Source: JAIRNF01 sp031550925 (GTDB taxonomy: Bacteria > Bacteroidota > Bacteroidia > Bacteroidales > UBA932). From it: a DNA stretch of 19,707 nucleotides. Shown piece after piece: positions 13,191 to 19,707 of this stretch; within the stretch, counting starts at the first letter, position 1, and each line of letters begins with the position of its first letter. The notes under the pieces are model-generated. The model was given only the letters and a program-made list of their open reading frames with translations. It was not told the origin of the DNA and did not search any database. The position numbers and the translations under genes are program-made. Location: assembly GCA_031550925.1 (NCBI GenBank), contig JAVBOE010000126.1:1-19707 (forward strand). Reading direction: 5' to 3'.

Positions 13191-14105
13191 ATGAATGATT
13201 CTTCGCATATAGATGATAGCAACCTTTGCTTAACTCCAAGAGAGGAGAAGTTCTCTCTTCCGGAAAAGCTGAAGCGTTCTGAAATGGATGGACTAGATGC
13301 CAGCCAGTGGGAAGAATTATGTATTGCCGCCTCCGAAAATGAACATCAAGTCAATAATACGCTACTAAACAACGAAGAATTTAAGCAAGAGGTAAGCAAA
13401 TATAAATCGTTAAAGCTAACAGCAAACAAGCAAATTTCTTATCCAAATAAAAATTCACTAAAAAAGAGTAACTATAAAATAGGGCTATGGATAAGTGTTG
13501 CCGCTGCTACTATTGCCTTGTTTATTGCAATTCCTGCTATTCTGCGAAATAGTTCTCCGGATACAAATGTACCTCAAGTTGCAACTACATCTCCCGCTCC
13601 TGAAAAGGTACAAACTCCTATTCAAACTCAGGTTGATGAAGAGAACAAACAAATAGCAAACAATACGACTAATACCAATAATATTGCAACTCAGCCAAAG
13701 CAGAAAGCAGAGGTAAAAGTATCTACTCAAAACAGCACTGAAGAAAAAAGTATTAAAGCCGGAAAGACCATACAAGAAGTAAAAAGAGAAAGCTTAGGGT
13801 TAAGAACGCTGGCATATACTTCGCAAGCTGCAGCTGTTGTAGCAAGCATAACAAAAGATACAGAACCTCAGCTGTTAACCCAAAACCAAGATGTAGTAAT
13901 ACTTGCTTCGTCTGATGAAATTCAACCAATAGAAGTTGAAAAAGCCAGCTTCTTAGACAGGTTAAAAGAAAAGAGTATTGTAAACGTTAACCGACTGCTA
14001 GGAGAAAGTACGATGGTTGTAAAAGAATACGATAGTGATGGCAAGCTTACTTTATACGCTGTACAATCGAACACGCTGAATTTTGAAAAAGAATATACAG
14101 AATAA
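13191..14105 (+). CDS. Single-pass membrane protein, probable anti-sigma factor
   Basis: A 304-residue protein I do not recognise as a named family. Residues 1-95 are hydrophilic and presumably cytoplasmic, with segments such as LDASQWEELCIAASENEHQV that recall the helical region anti-sigma factors use to bind sigma. One transmembrane helix follows (about 97-118, IGLWISVAAATIALFIAIPA). Next comes an Asn/Thr/Gln-rich linker (about 125-190), then a periplasmic C-terminal part with RLLGESTMVVKEYDSDGKLT and LYAVQSNTLNFEKEYTE. No FecR-like or zinc-binding anti-sigma signature is evident. The anti-sigma role is inferred from topology and from its place 54 nt after the sigma gene. The ATG at 13191 is the first one after octamer tract B. 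The stop is TAA. Confidence 0.65.
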   Translation: MNDSSHIDDSNLCLTPREEKFSLPEKLKRSEMDGLDASQWEELCIAASENEHQVNNTLLNNEEFKQEVSKYKSLKLTANKQISYPNKNSLKKSNYKIGLWISVAAATIALFIAIPAILRNSSPDTNVPQVATTSPAPEKVQTPIQTQVDEENKQIANNTTNTNNIATQPKQKAEVKVSTQNSTEEKSIKAGKTIQEVKRESLGLRTLAYTSQAAAVVASITKDTEPQLLTQNQDVVILASSDEIQPIEVEKASFLDRLKEKSIVNVNRLLGESTMVVKEYDSDGKLTLYAVQSNTLNFEKEYTE

Positions 14106-14175
14106 TCTATACACTTGTCGCGACCTTGTGTAAATCCATATCAAATAAAAAGTAAAAAACACAATAACTATTACT

Positions 14176-15120
14176 ATGAAAACAACGTTTTTATTCATAA
14201 CTATTGTCGCTACACTACTATTTACCGGTACACTAAAAGCCCAAAAGCAAGCTAACTCTAAATTAGATTCTACGCTTAATACGATATCAAACCATGATTT
14301 ATCTCAGCCTGCAGAATCGCATAAACTATCGGACTTATCTGTGATTGCCGAATTGGCAACAAACCCCGATACTGTAATTGTAAACATAAACGATAAACGC
14401 AAGGTTGTTGTGATAGAACGAGATGATAAAGGAAAAACAAAAGAAATTATATACTACAAAAATAAGCGTAAAGATTGGTCGTCTCGCTGGAATGTTTTAT
14501 TTGAAATAGGATTCAACAGCTACAGTGACAAGAATGCCTTTACCGGAAGCAAAGATAATACCGGCATAGGATATCTAGATCTCAATACTTCTAAATCTGT
14601 AAACGTTGCCGTATATCCTGTTTTCAGAACATTCAAAATAACAAAAAACAACCTGCTGAATATTCAAACAGGGCTTGGTTTCGACTGGGGCAACTATCGT
14701 TTTGAGGATGGATGGACGCTAGCCAAAGTAAATGGTATAACGGTTCCAGACCAATATCGTCCGAATGGAGATAATCTGCTATCAAAGTCGAAATTGACGA
14801 CTGTATATTTAAACGTTCCTCTCTTATTGAAGCTGAACATTCCTGTTAGCGGAAGCTCATACAAACAATTTTACTTAAGCGCCGGGATTATTGGCGGAGT
14901 AAAAATAGGCTCGCATACAAAAGTAAAATATGAAGATAGTGGTAAGAAAGAGAAAGATCACAGCTCATTTAACCTTAACCTATTGCGCTACGACCTTACG
15001 CTCCGTGCGGGTTACAGGTGGGTAGGTATTTACTTCAACTACCAGATGACACCCATGTTTGAAGATGGAAAGGCACATAAGCTGTTCCCATACACTGTTG
15101 GTTTGTCGTTTAAATTATAG
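14176..15120 (+). CDS. Exported outer-membrane beta-barrel-like protein
   Basis: A 314-residue protein with a clear signal peptide (MKTTFLFITIVATLLFTGTL, then KA, likely cut near residue 22). An 80-residue soluble stretch follows, with VIVNINDKRKVVVIERDDKG. From about residue 95 on, amphipathic strands alternate with turns: RWNVLFEIGFNSYSD, NLLNIQTGLGFDWGNYRF, TTVYLNVPLLLKLNIPV, QFYLSAGIIGGVKIG, LTLRAGYRWVGIYFNYQM. The protein ends in TVGLSFKL. This resembles the OMP_b-brl_2 type of porin-like barrels common in Bacteroidota. It is third in the sigma-factor unit, 70 nt after the membrane protein, and may be a target or sensor partner of that system. Its stop codon TAG directly abuts the stop of the convergent methyltransferase gene. 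Confidence 0.8.
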   Translation: MKTTFLFITIVATLLFTGTLKAQKQANSKLDSTLNTISNHDLSQPAESHKLSDLSVIAELATNPDTVIVNINDKRKVVVIERDDKGKTKEIIYYKNKRKDWSSRWNVLFEIGFNSYSDKNAFTGSKDNTGIGYLDLNTSKSVNVAVYPVFRTFKITKNNLLNIQTGLGFDWGNYRFEDGWTLAKVNGITVPDQYRPNGDNLLSKSKLTTVYLNVPLLLKLNIPVSGSSYKQFYLSAGIIGGVKIGSHTKVKYEDSGKKEKDHSSFNLNLLRYDLTLRAGYRWVGIYFNYQMTPMFEDGKAHKLFPYTVGLSFKL

Positions 15121-16467
15121 CTAGCGCATTCTGATTCGCCATTCGTTGGGATAAAGGTTATTCACGCGATTACCGAGATTCTTTACCCAGCCTAAAGGGG
15201 TATTATTATAGCAAATAAGGACGAAGCCTTTTTCGGTAGAATCGATAGAAATGGTATCTCGTCGCAAGTAGCTGAGTATTGTATTCAAATCCACATATAC
15301 AGTATGAAAAATAGAATTGTTAAGCTGTGTGCTTAACGCTAATGAAGGGGAAGGAATAAAATCTTTCCCCTTTATTTCTCCCAGCTCTATGCCCGAATTC
15401 AAAATATATAAGCTTTGCTCTACCAATCTATAATCATTGAGTTTATTAATAGGTATCGCTTTTATCTTACTACCAAACATCGAAAAATCGTACGCATTTT
15501 CATCCTTAACCAGCTGTTTCAAATATTCAAATTCTTTCGGCATTTTTTTACTCTGCTGGTTTGAACCTTTGGTAGGTTTTCCCTCTACAGCTCCTTCTTT
15601 TCTAAATGCCGACAAGAAAAAACCCTCGCTCCTAGTGCGATGGGGATAGAAATGGTAGCCAAATATTCCGTTTTCTTCTACCTCTGCTATACCCCACTCT
15701 TCTTTCATGGCAACGCGTTGAGACTTGGCACTAAACTCTTTACTTAGCCATGCAGCGTTCTCCTCGTTTTCTTTTTTATTGTAAGTGCAGGTACTATAAA
15801 TAAGTAATCCTCCATTTTTTAAAGCAGGCCAAACTTCTGCCAAAATCTTACGTTGACGCTCAGCACAAAGCGCTACGTTGTTCTCCGACCATTCGTTTAC
15901 CGCATCAGGATCTTTGCGGAACAACCCTTCTCCCGAACATGGAGCATCAACCAGTATTACATCAAAGAATCCTTTTAAGCGCGCAAAGTCTTTCGGCGCA
16001 TTGTTGGTAACAATAGCATTCGGATAGCCCCATTTACAAACGTTTTCGTGCAGTATGTTTGCCCTGCTGCGAATAATTTCATTCGATACCAGCATGCTAC
16101 TTGTCGGTAGCAACGATAGCAAATGTGTAGATTTACCTCCGGGAGCAGCACACAGATCAAGTACATTTAGTCCTTCCTTTGTTTCCAACAGCTGATTAAT
16201 CGCCTGCTCCACAAACATTGATGCGGCCTCTTGTACATAGTATGTTCCGGCATGAAACAAAGGGTCGAGCGTAAATATAGGTCGTTCAGAAAGATAATAT
16301 CCGTAATTACTCCATCCAACCATATCTTGAGAAGGTATAGCCGCTGCCTTTGCCGGGTTTAATCGTACGCTGATCGGTGAATCTAATTGCAACGCATCAA
16401 AAAACGCTTCCGACTCTTTTCCCAGAATAGTCTGCATTTGAGCAATAAACGCATGTGGTAGTTCCAT
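15121..16467 (-). CDS. RsmF-like rRNA/tRNA cytosine-C5 methyltransferase (NOL1/NOP2/Sun family)
   Basis: A 448-residue SAM-dependent m5C RNA methyltransferase. Numbering from the chosen Met: the SAM-binding motif LDLCAAPGGKSTHLLSLL lies at about 103-120. The VDAPCSGEGLF motif, with its cysteine near 177, and the YSTCTY motif, with the catalytic cysteine near 227, are both intact. The C-terminal part (about 300-448) matches the PUA-like extension of RsmF-type proteins. The frame extends upstream to 16536, but the first 23 residues are low-complexity and overlap the promoter of the divergent lipoprotein gene. I prefer the ATG at 16465-16467, which starts MELPHAFIAQMQTILGKESE. Exact substrate position (rRNA or tRNA) cannot be told. 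Confidence 0.9.
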   Translation of the reverse strand: MELPHAFIAQMQTILGKESEAFFDALQLDSPISVRLNPAKAAAIPSQDMVGWSNYGYYLSERPIFTLDPLFHAGTYYVQEAASMFVEQAINQLLETKEGLNVLDLCAAPGGKSTHLLSLLPTSSMLVSNEIIRSRANILHENVCKWGYPNAIVTNNAPKDFARLKGFFDVILVDAPCSGEGLFRKDPDAVNEWSENNVALCAERQRKILAEVWPALKNGGLLIYSTCTYNKKENEENAAWLSKEFSAKSQRVAMKEEWGIAEVEENGIFGYHFYPHRTRSEGFFLSAFRKEGAVEGKPTKGSNQQSKKMPKEFEYLKQLVKDENAYDFSMFGSKIKAIPINKLNDYRLVEQSLYILNSGIELGEIKGKDFIPSPSLALSTQLNNSIFHTVYVDLNTILSYLRRDTISIDSTEKGFVLICYNNTPLGWVKNLGNRVNNLYPNEWRIRMR

Positions 16468-16520
16468 AGATGACGAGCAGCTAATGTTTGTTGAATATGC
16501 AAATGTGTTAAAAAAACTTG

Positions 16521-16528
16521 TACTTTTG
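16521..16528 (+). promoter_or_regulatory. -7 box of the LEA lipoprotein gene promoter
   Basis: TACTTTTG fits TAnnTTTG and lies 24 nt before the ATG at 16553. The -33 element is poor. The box sits in the 85-nt divergent gap between the lipoprotein and methyltransferase genes. Confidence 0.5.
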
Positions 16529-16552
16529 CTCATCATAAAAATTATTCAAGAG

Positions 16553-17146
16553 ATGAAGAAGCTAAAAAACTGTTTTTTAATTCTGTGTGTTGCTTTATGT
16601 GGCACAATTAGCTCTTGCGACACGCTAAGCAATGCCGCAGGTTTTATTAACTGTAAATACGACCTTGGAGGCGTTGTCAACCCATCGGTAGGAGGTATTA
16701 GCCTAAATAATATTACCAATATCAGCCAGATTAACGCTCTCAGCGTAGTTAAGCTGGCAGCATCTATTGCGCAAGGTTCGCTTCCCCTATCTGCAACTGT
16801 AAATGTAAAGGCTACCAACCCAGGATCAACGTTAGCACAAATCCAAAAGCTGGAGTGGGCTGTAGATCTAGAAAATAATGAAATTCTACAGGGTGTAGTA
16901 AACCAGCAAATTAGCATACCCGCAAATGGGGGTAGCACAACTATTCCGTTTACGCTACAGGTTGATTTGCTGAAGCTGATAAACAACGGTTCTCAGAACG
17001 ACTTGCTAAACCTTGCTTTGAATATTGCAAACGCAGGCGATGCAGACTCTAAAATAGGCATACGTGTTAAACCTACTGTAATGATTGCAGGAAGAGCTGT
17101 TTCTTTAGGATTTATCAACATAAGTAAGTCTATCAAATCAAGCTAG
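16553..17146 (+). CDS. LEA type 2 family lipoprotein
   Basis: A 197-residue exported lipoprotein. The N-terminus MKKLKNCFLILCVALCGTIS is a type II signal peptide ending in a lipobox ISSC, with the lipidated cysteine at 22, followed by Asp. Residues about 60-190 form a WHy/LEA_2-like beta-sandwich: LPLSATVNVKATNPGSTLAQ, LEWAVDLENNEILQGVVNQQ, and SIPANGGSTTIPFTLQVDLL. A related LEA14-like lipoprotein is, as I recall, common in Bacteroidales. The LEA_2 domain is linked to desiccation tolerance in plants, but its bacterial role is not established. The frame is open upstream to 16484, but the ATG at 16553 gives the signal peptide directly. Its last 9 nt overlap the convergent yjbR-like gene. The stop is TAG. 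Confidence 0.87.
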   Translation: MKKLKNCFLILCVALCGTISSCDTLSNAAGFINCKYDLGGVVNPSVGGISLNNITNISQINALSVVKLAASIAQGSLPLSATVNVKATNPGSTLAQIQKLEWAVDLENNEILQGVVNQQISIPANGGSTTIPFTLQVDLLKLINNGSQNDLLNLALNIANAGDADSKIGIRVKPTVMIAGRAVSLGFINISKSIKSS

Positions 17147-17482
17147 CTTCTCTCTTACTTTTTTAGGCAGTTTCTGCACTATTAAAGCATAAGAATCATC
17201 AATCCATTCTAGAATAAGGGGTAGCGGAACTGTGTTATCTAAAGCAACAGTATTCCACTGCACCTTATTCATATGATAACCTGCTGTAACTGCCGGATAT
17301 CTTTCTCTTAGCTCAATTGCTTTATCAGGATCGCACTTAAGCGTGATAAAGTTAGTATCCAAAGAAATTAGCATAAACATTTTACCACAGACCTTAAACA
17401 CTAAGGTTAGTTCATCAAAAGGCAGGCTTTCAGTTGTTTCTTTTTTAGCAAGGCAATACTCGCGAATTGTTTCTATTGTCAT
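17138..17482 (-). CDS. MmcQ/YjbR family protein
   Basis: A 114-residue small globular protein with the typical family pattern: MTIETIREYCLAKKETTESL, PFDELTLVFKVCGKMFMLIS, ITLKCDPDKAIELRERYPAV and GYHMNKVQWNTVALD. The CyaY-like double-wing fold of this family has been suggested to bind DNA, but the cellular role is unproven. It overlaps the upstream yraN gene in an ATGA arrangement, so the two are cotranscribed and probably translationally coupled. It ends in TGA, and the 3' end overlaps the convergent lipoprotein gene by 9 nt, leaving no room for a terminator between them. Confidence 0.9.
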   Translation of the reverse strand: MTIETIREYCLAKKETTESLPFDELTLVFKVCGKMFMLISLDTNFITLKCDPDKAIELRERYPAVTAGYHMNKVQWNTVALDNTVPLPLILEWIDDSYALIVQKLPKKVREKLA

Positions 17483-17838
17483 AGCTGAGGATAAAATGCG
17501 TTGGGAATATATTCTATTTGTATAGAACCTCTGTTTCGTACCAATGAAATAATATCAAACTGTACCTCGATATCCAACTTATACTTTTCGATGTAGGCAT
17601 TTGCCGCCCAAATAAGGTTGCGCTGCTTTTGCCGATTTATACTCTGATATGGCTGCATAACACTTGTTGAGGACAACGAGCGAACCTCTACGATATGGAG
17701 TACACCGTTCTTCTCGGCAACAATATCTATTTCTTTTTGTCCCTGCTGCCAGTTAACGTCTCTAATAGCAAAACCTTGTTCTTTCAGATACTCTGCCGCC
17801 TGTTCTTCCGCTTGCTTTCCGATATCTCTAGTGCTCAC
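17479..17838 (-). CDS. yraN: YraN / UPF0102 family nuclease-like protein
   Basis: A 119-residue UPF0102 protein, related to Holliday-junction-resolvase-like PD-(D/E)xK folds. Seen: GKQAEEQAAEYLKEQGFAIR, the EIDIVAEKNGVLHIVEV core with Asp38 and Glu51, and the C-terminal QFDIISLVRNR. The residue two after Glu51, usually Lys in this family (EVK), is Arg53 here (EVRSL). That would weaken or alter nuclease chemistry if the family is catalytic. The start is GTG at 17836-17838; an in-frame TAG lies three codons upstream, so no earlier start is possible. A TAGATTTG box lies 28 nt upstream. The gene ends in TGA inside the ATGA overlap with the next gene. Confidence 0.9.
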   Translation of the reverse strand: MSTRDIGKQAEEQAAEYLKEQGFAIRDVNWQQGQKEIDIVAEKNGVLHIVEVRSLSSTSVMQPYQSINRQKQRNLIWAANAYIEKYKLDIEVQFDIISLVRNRGSIQIEYIPNAFYPQL

Positions 17839-17866
17839 TTTTGTCTATTTTTTATACCGCAAGATA

Positions 17867-17874
17867 CAAATCTA
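17867..17874 (-). promoter_or_regulatory. -7 box of the yraN-yjbR promoter
   Basis: TAGATTTG on the minus strand, a full match to TAnnTTTG, 28 nt before the GTG start. No good -33 TTTG is present; the upstream DNA is octamer tract C. Confidence 0.42.
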
Positions 17875-17879
17875 TTATA

Positions 17880-17920
17880 TAGACTCCAAGACTTAAGGAT
17901 TTTAAGACCTAAAGACTTTT
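17880..17920 (+). repeat. Degenerate octamer tract C
   Basis: Five exact 8-nt steps: TAGACTCC, AAGACTTA, AGGATTTT, AAGACCTA, AAGACTTT. This is the cleanest example of the repeat in the window. Confidence 0.7.
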
Positions 17921-18063
17921 ATTGAAAATCGAAATATTGCTCTGTTTGTAAATACAGCTATTTATTGAGCTTTAAAGAAATCAATGTAAAATAGATGGAG
18001 TTGATTAAGAAGTTGCATATCATTTCTCCCTTTAGCCGAAATAACTGGTAACTTTTTGTTTTT

Positions 18064-18102
18064 TAAGTCCTGTAGTCTTTGTTCTTATAGTCCTTCTTCT
18101 AT
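18064..18102 (-). repeat. Degenerate octamer tract D, opposite orientation to tract C
   Basis: On the minus strand the units read ATAGAAGA, AGGACTAT, AAGAACAA, AGACTACA, GGACTTA. The step is 8 nt, with the GAC core in three of the five units. Confidence 0.55.
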
Positions 18103-18163
18103 TTTTACATTGATTCCTCTAAATAACACTTACTACAAACAGCTAATCCTCATGCTTTTTTTG

Positions 18164-18171
18164 TACTTTTG
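18164..18171 (+). promoter_or_regulatory. -7 box of the metG promoter
   Basis: TACTTTTG fits TAnnTTTG and lies 46 nt before the metG ATG. The same octamer serves the lipoprotein gene at 16521. No clear -33 TTTG is seen at the expected distance. Confidence 0.48.
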
Positions 18172-18217
18172 TCGTTTCCTAAATATGAGTTTTCAACCAG
18201 ATTTATAAGTAAGATAT

Positions 18218-19707
18218 ATGTCAACCAATTGCAAACGCCACCTAGTTACCTCTGCGCTTCCGTATGCTAACGGACCCGTTCATATCGGGCACCTTGCCGG
18301 AGTTTATGTTCCTGCCGATATTTATGTACGCTATCTACGCTCAAAAGGAGAGGATGTAAAATTTATATGCGGATCTGATGAACACGGTGTTCCTATTACT
18401 ATTAAGGCACGTCAGCTGGGTATAAGTCCGCAGGATGTAGTAGATAAATATCATACCATAATTAAGGATGCGTTTGCCCGCTTTGGCATTTCGTTCGATA
18501 TATACTCGCGCACCTCATCAAAGATTCATCATAAAACAGCGGCAAACTTTTTCCGTAAGCTGTATGATGATGACAAGTTTATAGAAAAAGAAACTGAACA
18601 ATACTACGACGAAGAAGCAAAGCAGTTTCTAGCCGACCGCTACATTGTAGGTACATGCCCAAAATGTGGTGCAGAAAATGCATACGGCGATCAGTGCGAA
18701 AAATGCGGCAGTACACTTAGTCCGACAGAGCTGATTAATCCTCGCTCTGCTATCAGTGGCAGTAAGCCCATAATGAAAGCAACTAAGCATTGGTACCTGC
18801 CACTCGATCAATACGAGAGTTGGTTACGCGAGTGGATTTTAGAGGGGCATAAAGAGTGGAAAGTTAACGTATATGGTCAATGTAAGTCATGGCTCGATGG
18901 TGGCTTACTGCCCCGTGCGGTAAGTCGCGACTTAGATTGGGGTGTTCCTGTTCCGGTAGAAGGTGCAGAAGGAAAAGTGCTATACGTTTGGTTTGATGCG
19001 CCTATTGGCTACATCTCTAATACCATTGAGCTGCTACCTGATGAATGGGAAACATGGTGGAAAGACGAAGATACGCGCATGGTTCATTTCATCGGAAAAG
19101 ATAATATCGTATTCCACTGCATTGTATTCCCTGTTATGCTTAAGGCACATGGCAGCTACATTCTTCCCGAAAATGTTCCTGCTAATGAGTTCCTAAACCT
19201 TGAGGGGGACAAGATTTCTACTTCACGCAACTGGGCGGTTTGGCTGCACGAATACCTGGATGAATTCCCCGGACAAGAAGATGTGTTACGCTATGTACTA
19301 TGTGCAAACGCCCCCGAAACAAAGGATAACGATTTTACATGGAAAGATTTTCAGACCCGCAACAATAGCGAGCTGGTTGCTGTATTTGGTAACTTTGTAA
19401 ACAGAGCGGTTGTGCTAACTCAAAAATACTTCGAGGGAAAAGTTCCTGCACGTGGCGCGGTTGATGAGTATGACCAATCTGTACTTGCCGAGATTCCGCA
19501 AATCAAACAACGTATAGAAGAAAATCTGAATACATTCCACTTCCGCGAAGCACTAAAAGAAGCGATGAATCTTGCTCGTCTTGGCAATAAATATTTAGCT
19601 GATACCGAACCTTGGAAGCTGGCAAAAACAGATATGGATAAGGTTGCAACAATCTTAAACATATCGCTACAGATTTGTGCAAACTTAGGCATTGCATTCG
19701 AACCGTT
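18218..19707 (+). CDS. metG: Methionyl-tRNA synthetase, N-terminal 496 residues (cut by window edge)
   Basis: An open frame to the right edge with no in-frame stop. It charges tRNA-Met, including the initiator, with methionine. The catalytic class I domain begins MSTNCKRHLVTSALPYANGP, with HIGH at 22-25. A zinc knuckle with two CxxC pairs (CPKC at 147-150, CEKC at 160-163) marks the E. coli-like form. The KMSKS loop is KISTS at 332-336, in EGDKISTSRNWAVWLHEYL. The anticodon-binding helical domain starts near residue 380 (NNSELVAVFGNFVNRAVVLT). The KISTS variant is, as I recall, normal in Bacteroidetes. The remaining C-terminus, possibly with a tRNA-binding domain, lies outside the window. Confidence 0.97.
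   Translation, partial: MSTNCKRHLVTSALPYANGPVHIGHLAGVYVPADIYVRYLRSKGEDVKFICGSDEHGVPITIKARQLGISPQDVVDKYHTIIKDAFARFGISFDIYSRTSSKIHHKTAANFFRKLYDDDKFIEKETEQYYDEEAKQFLADRYIVGTCPKCGAENAYGDQCEKCGSTLSPTELINPRSAISGSKPIMKATKHWYLPLDQYESWLREWILEGHKEWKVNVYGQCKSWLDGGLLPRAVSRDLDWGVPVPVEGAEGKVLYVWFDAPIGYISNTIELLPDEWETWWKDEDTRMVHFIGKDNIVFHCIVFPVMLKAHGSYILPENVPANEFLNLEGDKISTSRNWAVWLHEYLDEFPGQEDVLRYVLCANAPETKDNDFTWKDFQTRNNSELVAVFGNFVNRAVVLTQKYFEGKVPARGAVDEYDQSVLAEIPQIKQRIEENLNTFHFREALKEAMNLARLGNKYLADTEPWKLAKTDMDKVATILNISLQICANLGIAFEP

Larger units (their letters stand above)
17839..18217. other. Noncoding divergent region between yraN and metG
   Basis: A 379-nt stretch with no credible gene. It holds a promoter-like box on each side and two octamer tracts (C and D) in opposite orientation, 143 nt apart. 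The AT-rich middle shows no further structure I can support. Confidence 0.7.

Noticed and set aside
13485..13775. Minus-strand frame within the putative anti-sigma gene
   Set aside because: It mirrors a low-complexity part of the plus-strand gene and shows no domain, promoter or start context.
14111..14131. Small dyad around GTCGCGAC between the membrane protein and barrel genes
   Set aside because: The 8-bp core is self-complementary, but the outer arms are only 4 bp and unevenly spaced; too weak to call an operator.
16468..16536. Longer methyltransferase start at 16536
   Set aside because: The added 23 residues are Ser/Phe/Thr-rich, do not look like the family N-terminus, and cover the promoter of the divergent lipoprotein gene.

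Overview
The window looks like a chromosomal segment of a Bacteroidota bacterium, probably class Bacteroidia. The ribosomal protein sequences read like Bacteroidales versions. The str and S10 clusters are joined without tuf. Several start regions carry the phylum's TAnnTTTG -7 promoter box. A LEA-type lipoprotein of a Bacteroidetes kind is also present. Genus cannot be fixed from sequence alone.

Positions 1-12141 (minus strand) hold one long ribosomal superoperon, read from right to left: rpsL, rpsG, fusA, rpsJ, rplC, rplD, rplW, rplB, rpsS, rplV, rpsC, rplP, rpmC, rpsQ, rplN, rplX, rplE, rpsN, rpsH, rplF, rplR, rpsE and the start of rpmD, which is cut by the window edge. Spacing is tight except for two gaps. 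The rpsJ-rplC gap is 213 nt and holds a strong hairpin plus degenerate octamer repeats. The rpsN-rpsH gap is 115 nt. A good promoter lies just upstream of rpsL, with a possible second one behind it. The main anomaly is in rplF: the natural reading frame has a TGA at codon 14, where a conserved glycine (GGA) is expected.

Positions 12142-12650 are noncoding between divergent transcription units. They contain the str promoters and a perfect inverted repeat with 30-bp arms. Positions 12651-15120 (plus strand) hold a three-gene unit: an ECF-type sigma factor, a single-pass membrane protein in the usual anti-sigma position, and an exported beta-barrel-like outer membrane protein. This is plausibly an envelope-sensing module.

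Positions 15121-17838 hold an RsmF-like RNA m5C methyltransferase (minus), a LEA type 2 lipoprotein (plus), and a yraN-yjbR/mmcQ pair (minus). The convergent gene ends abut or overlap. From 18218 to the right edge runs metG (plus), truncated by the window. The yraN-metG divergent gap carries two more octamer-repeat tracts in opposite orientation.

The most interesting items are the rplF TGA codon, the family of 8-nt-period GAC-containing tracts in three intergenic regions, the hairpin right after rpsJ, and the long perfect palindrome.
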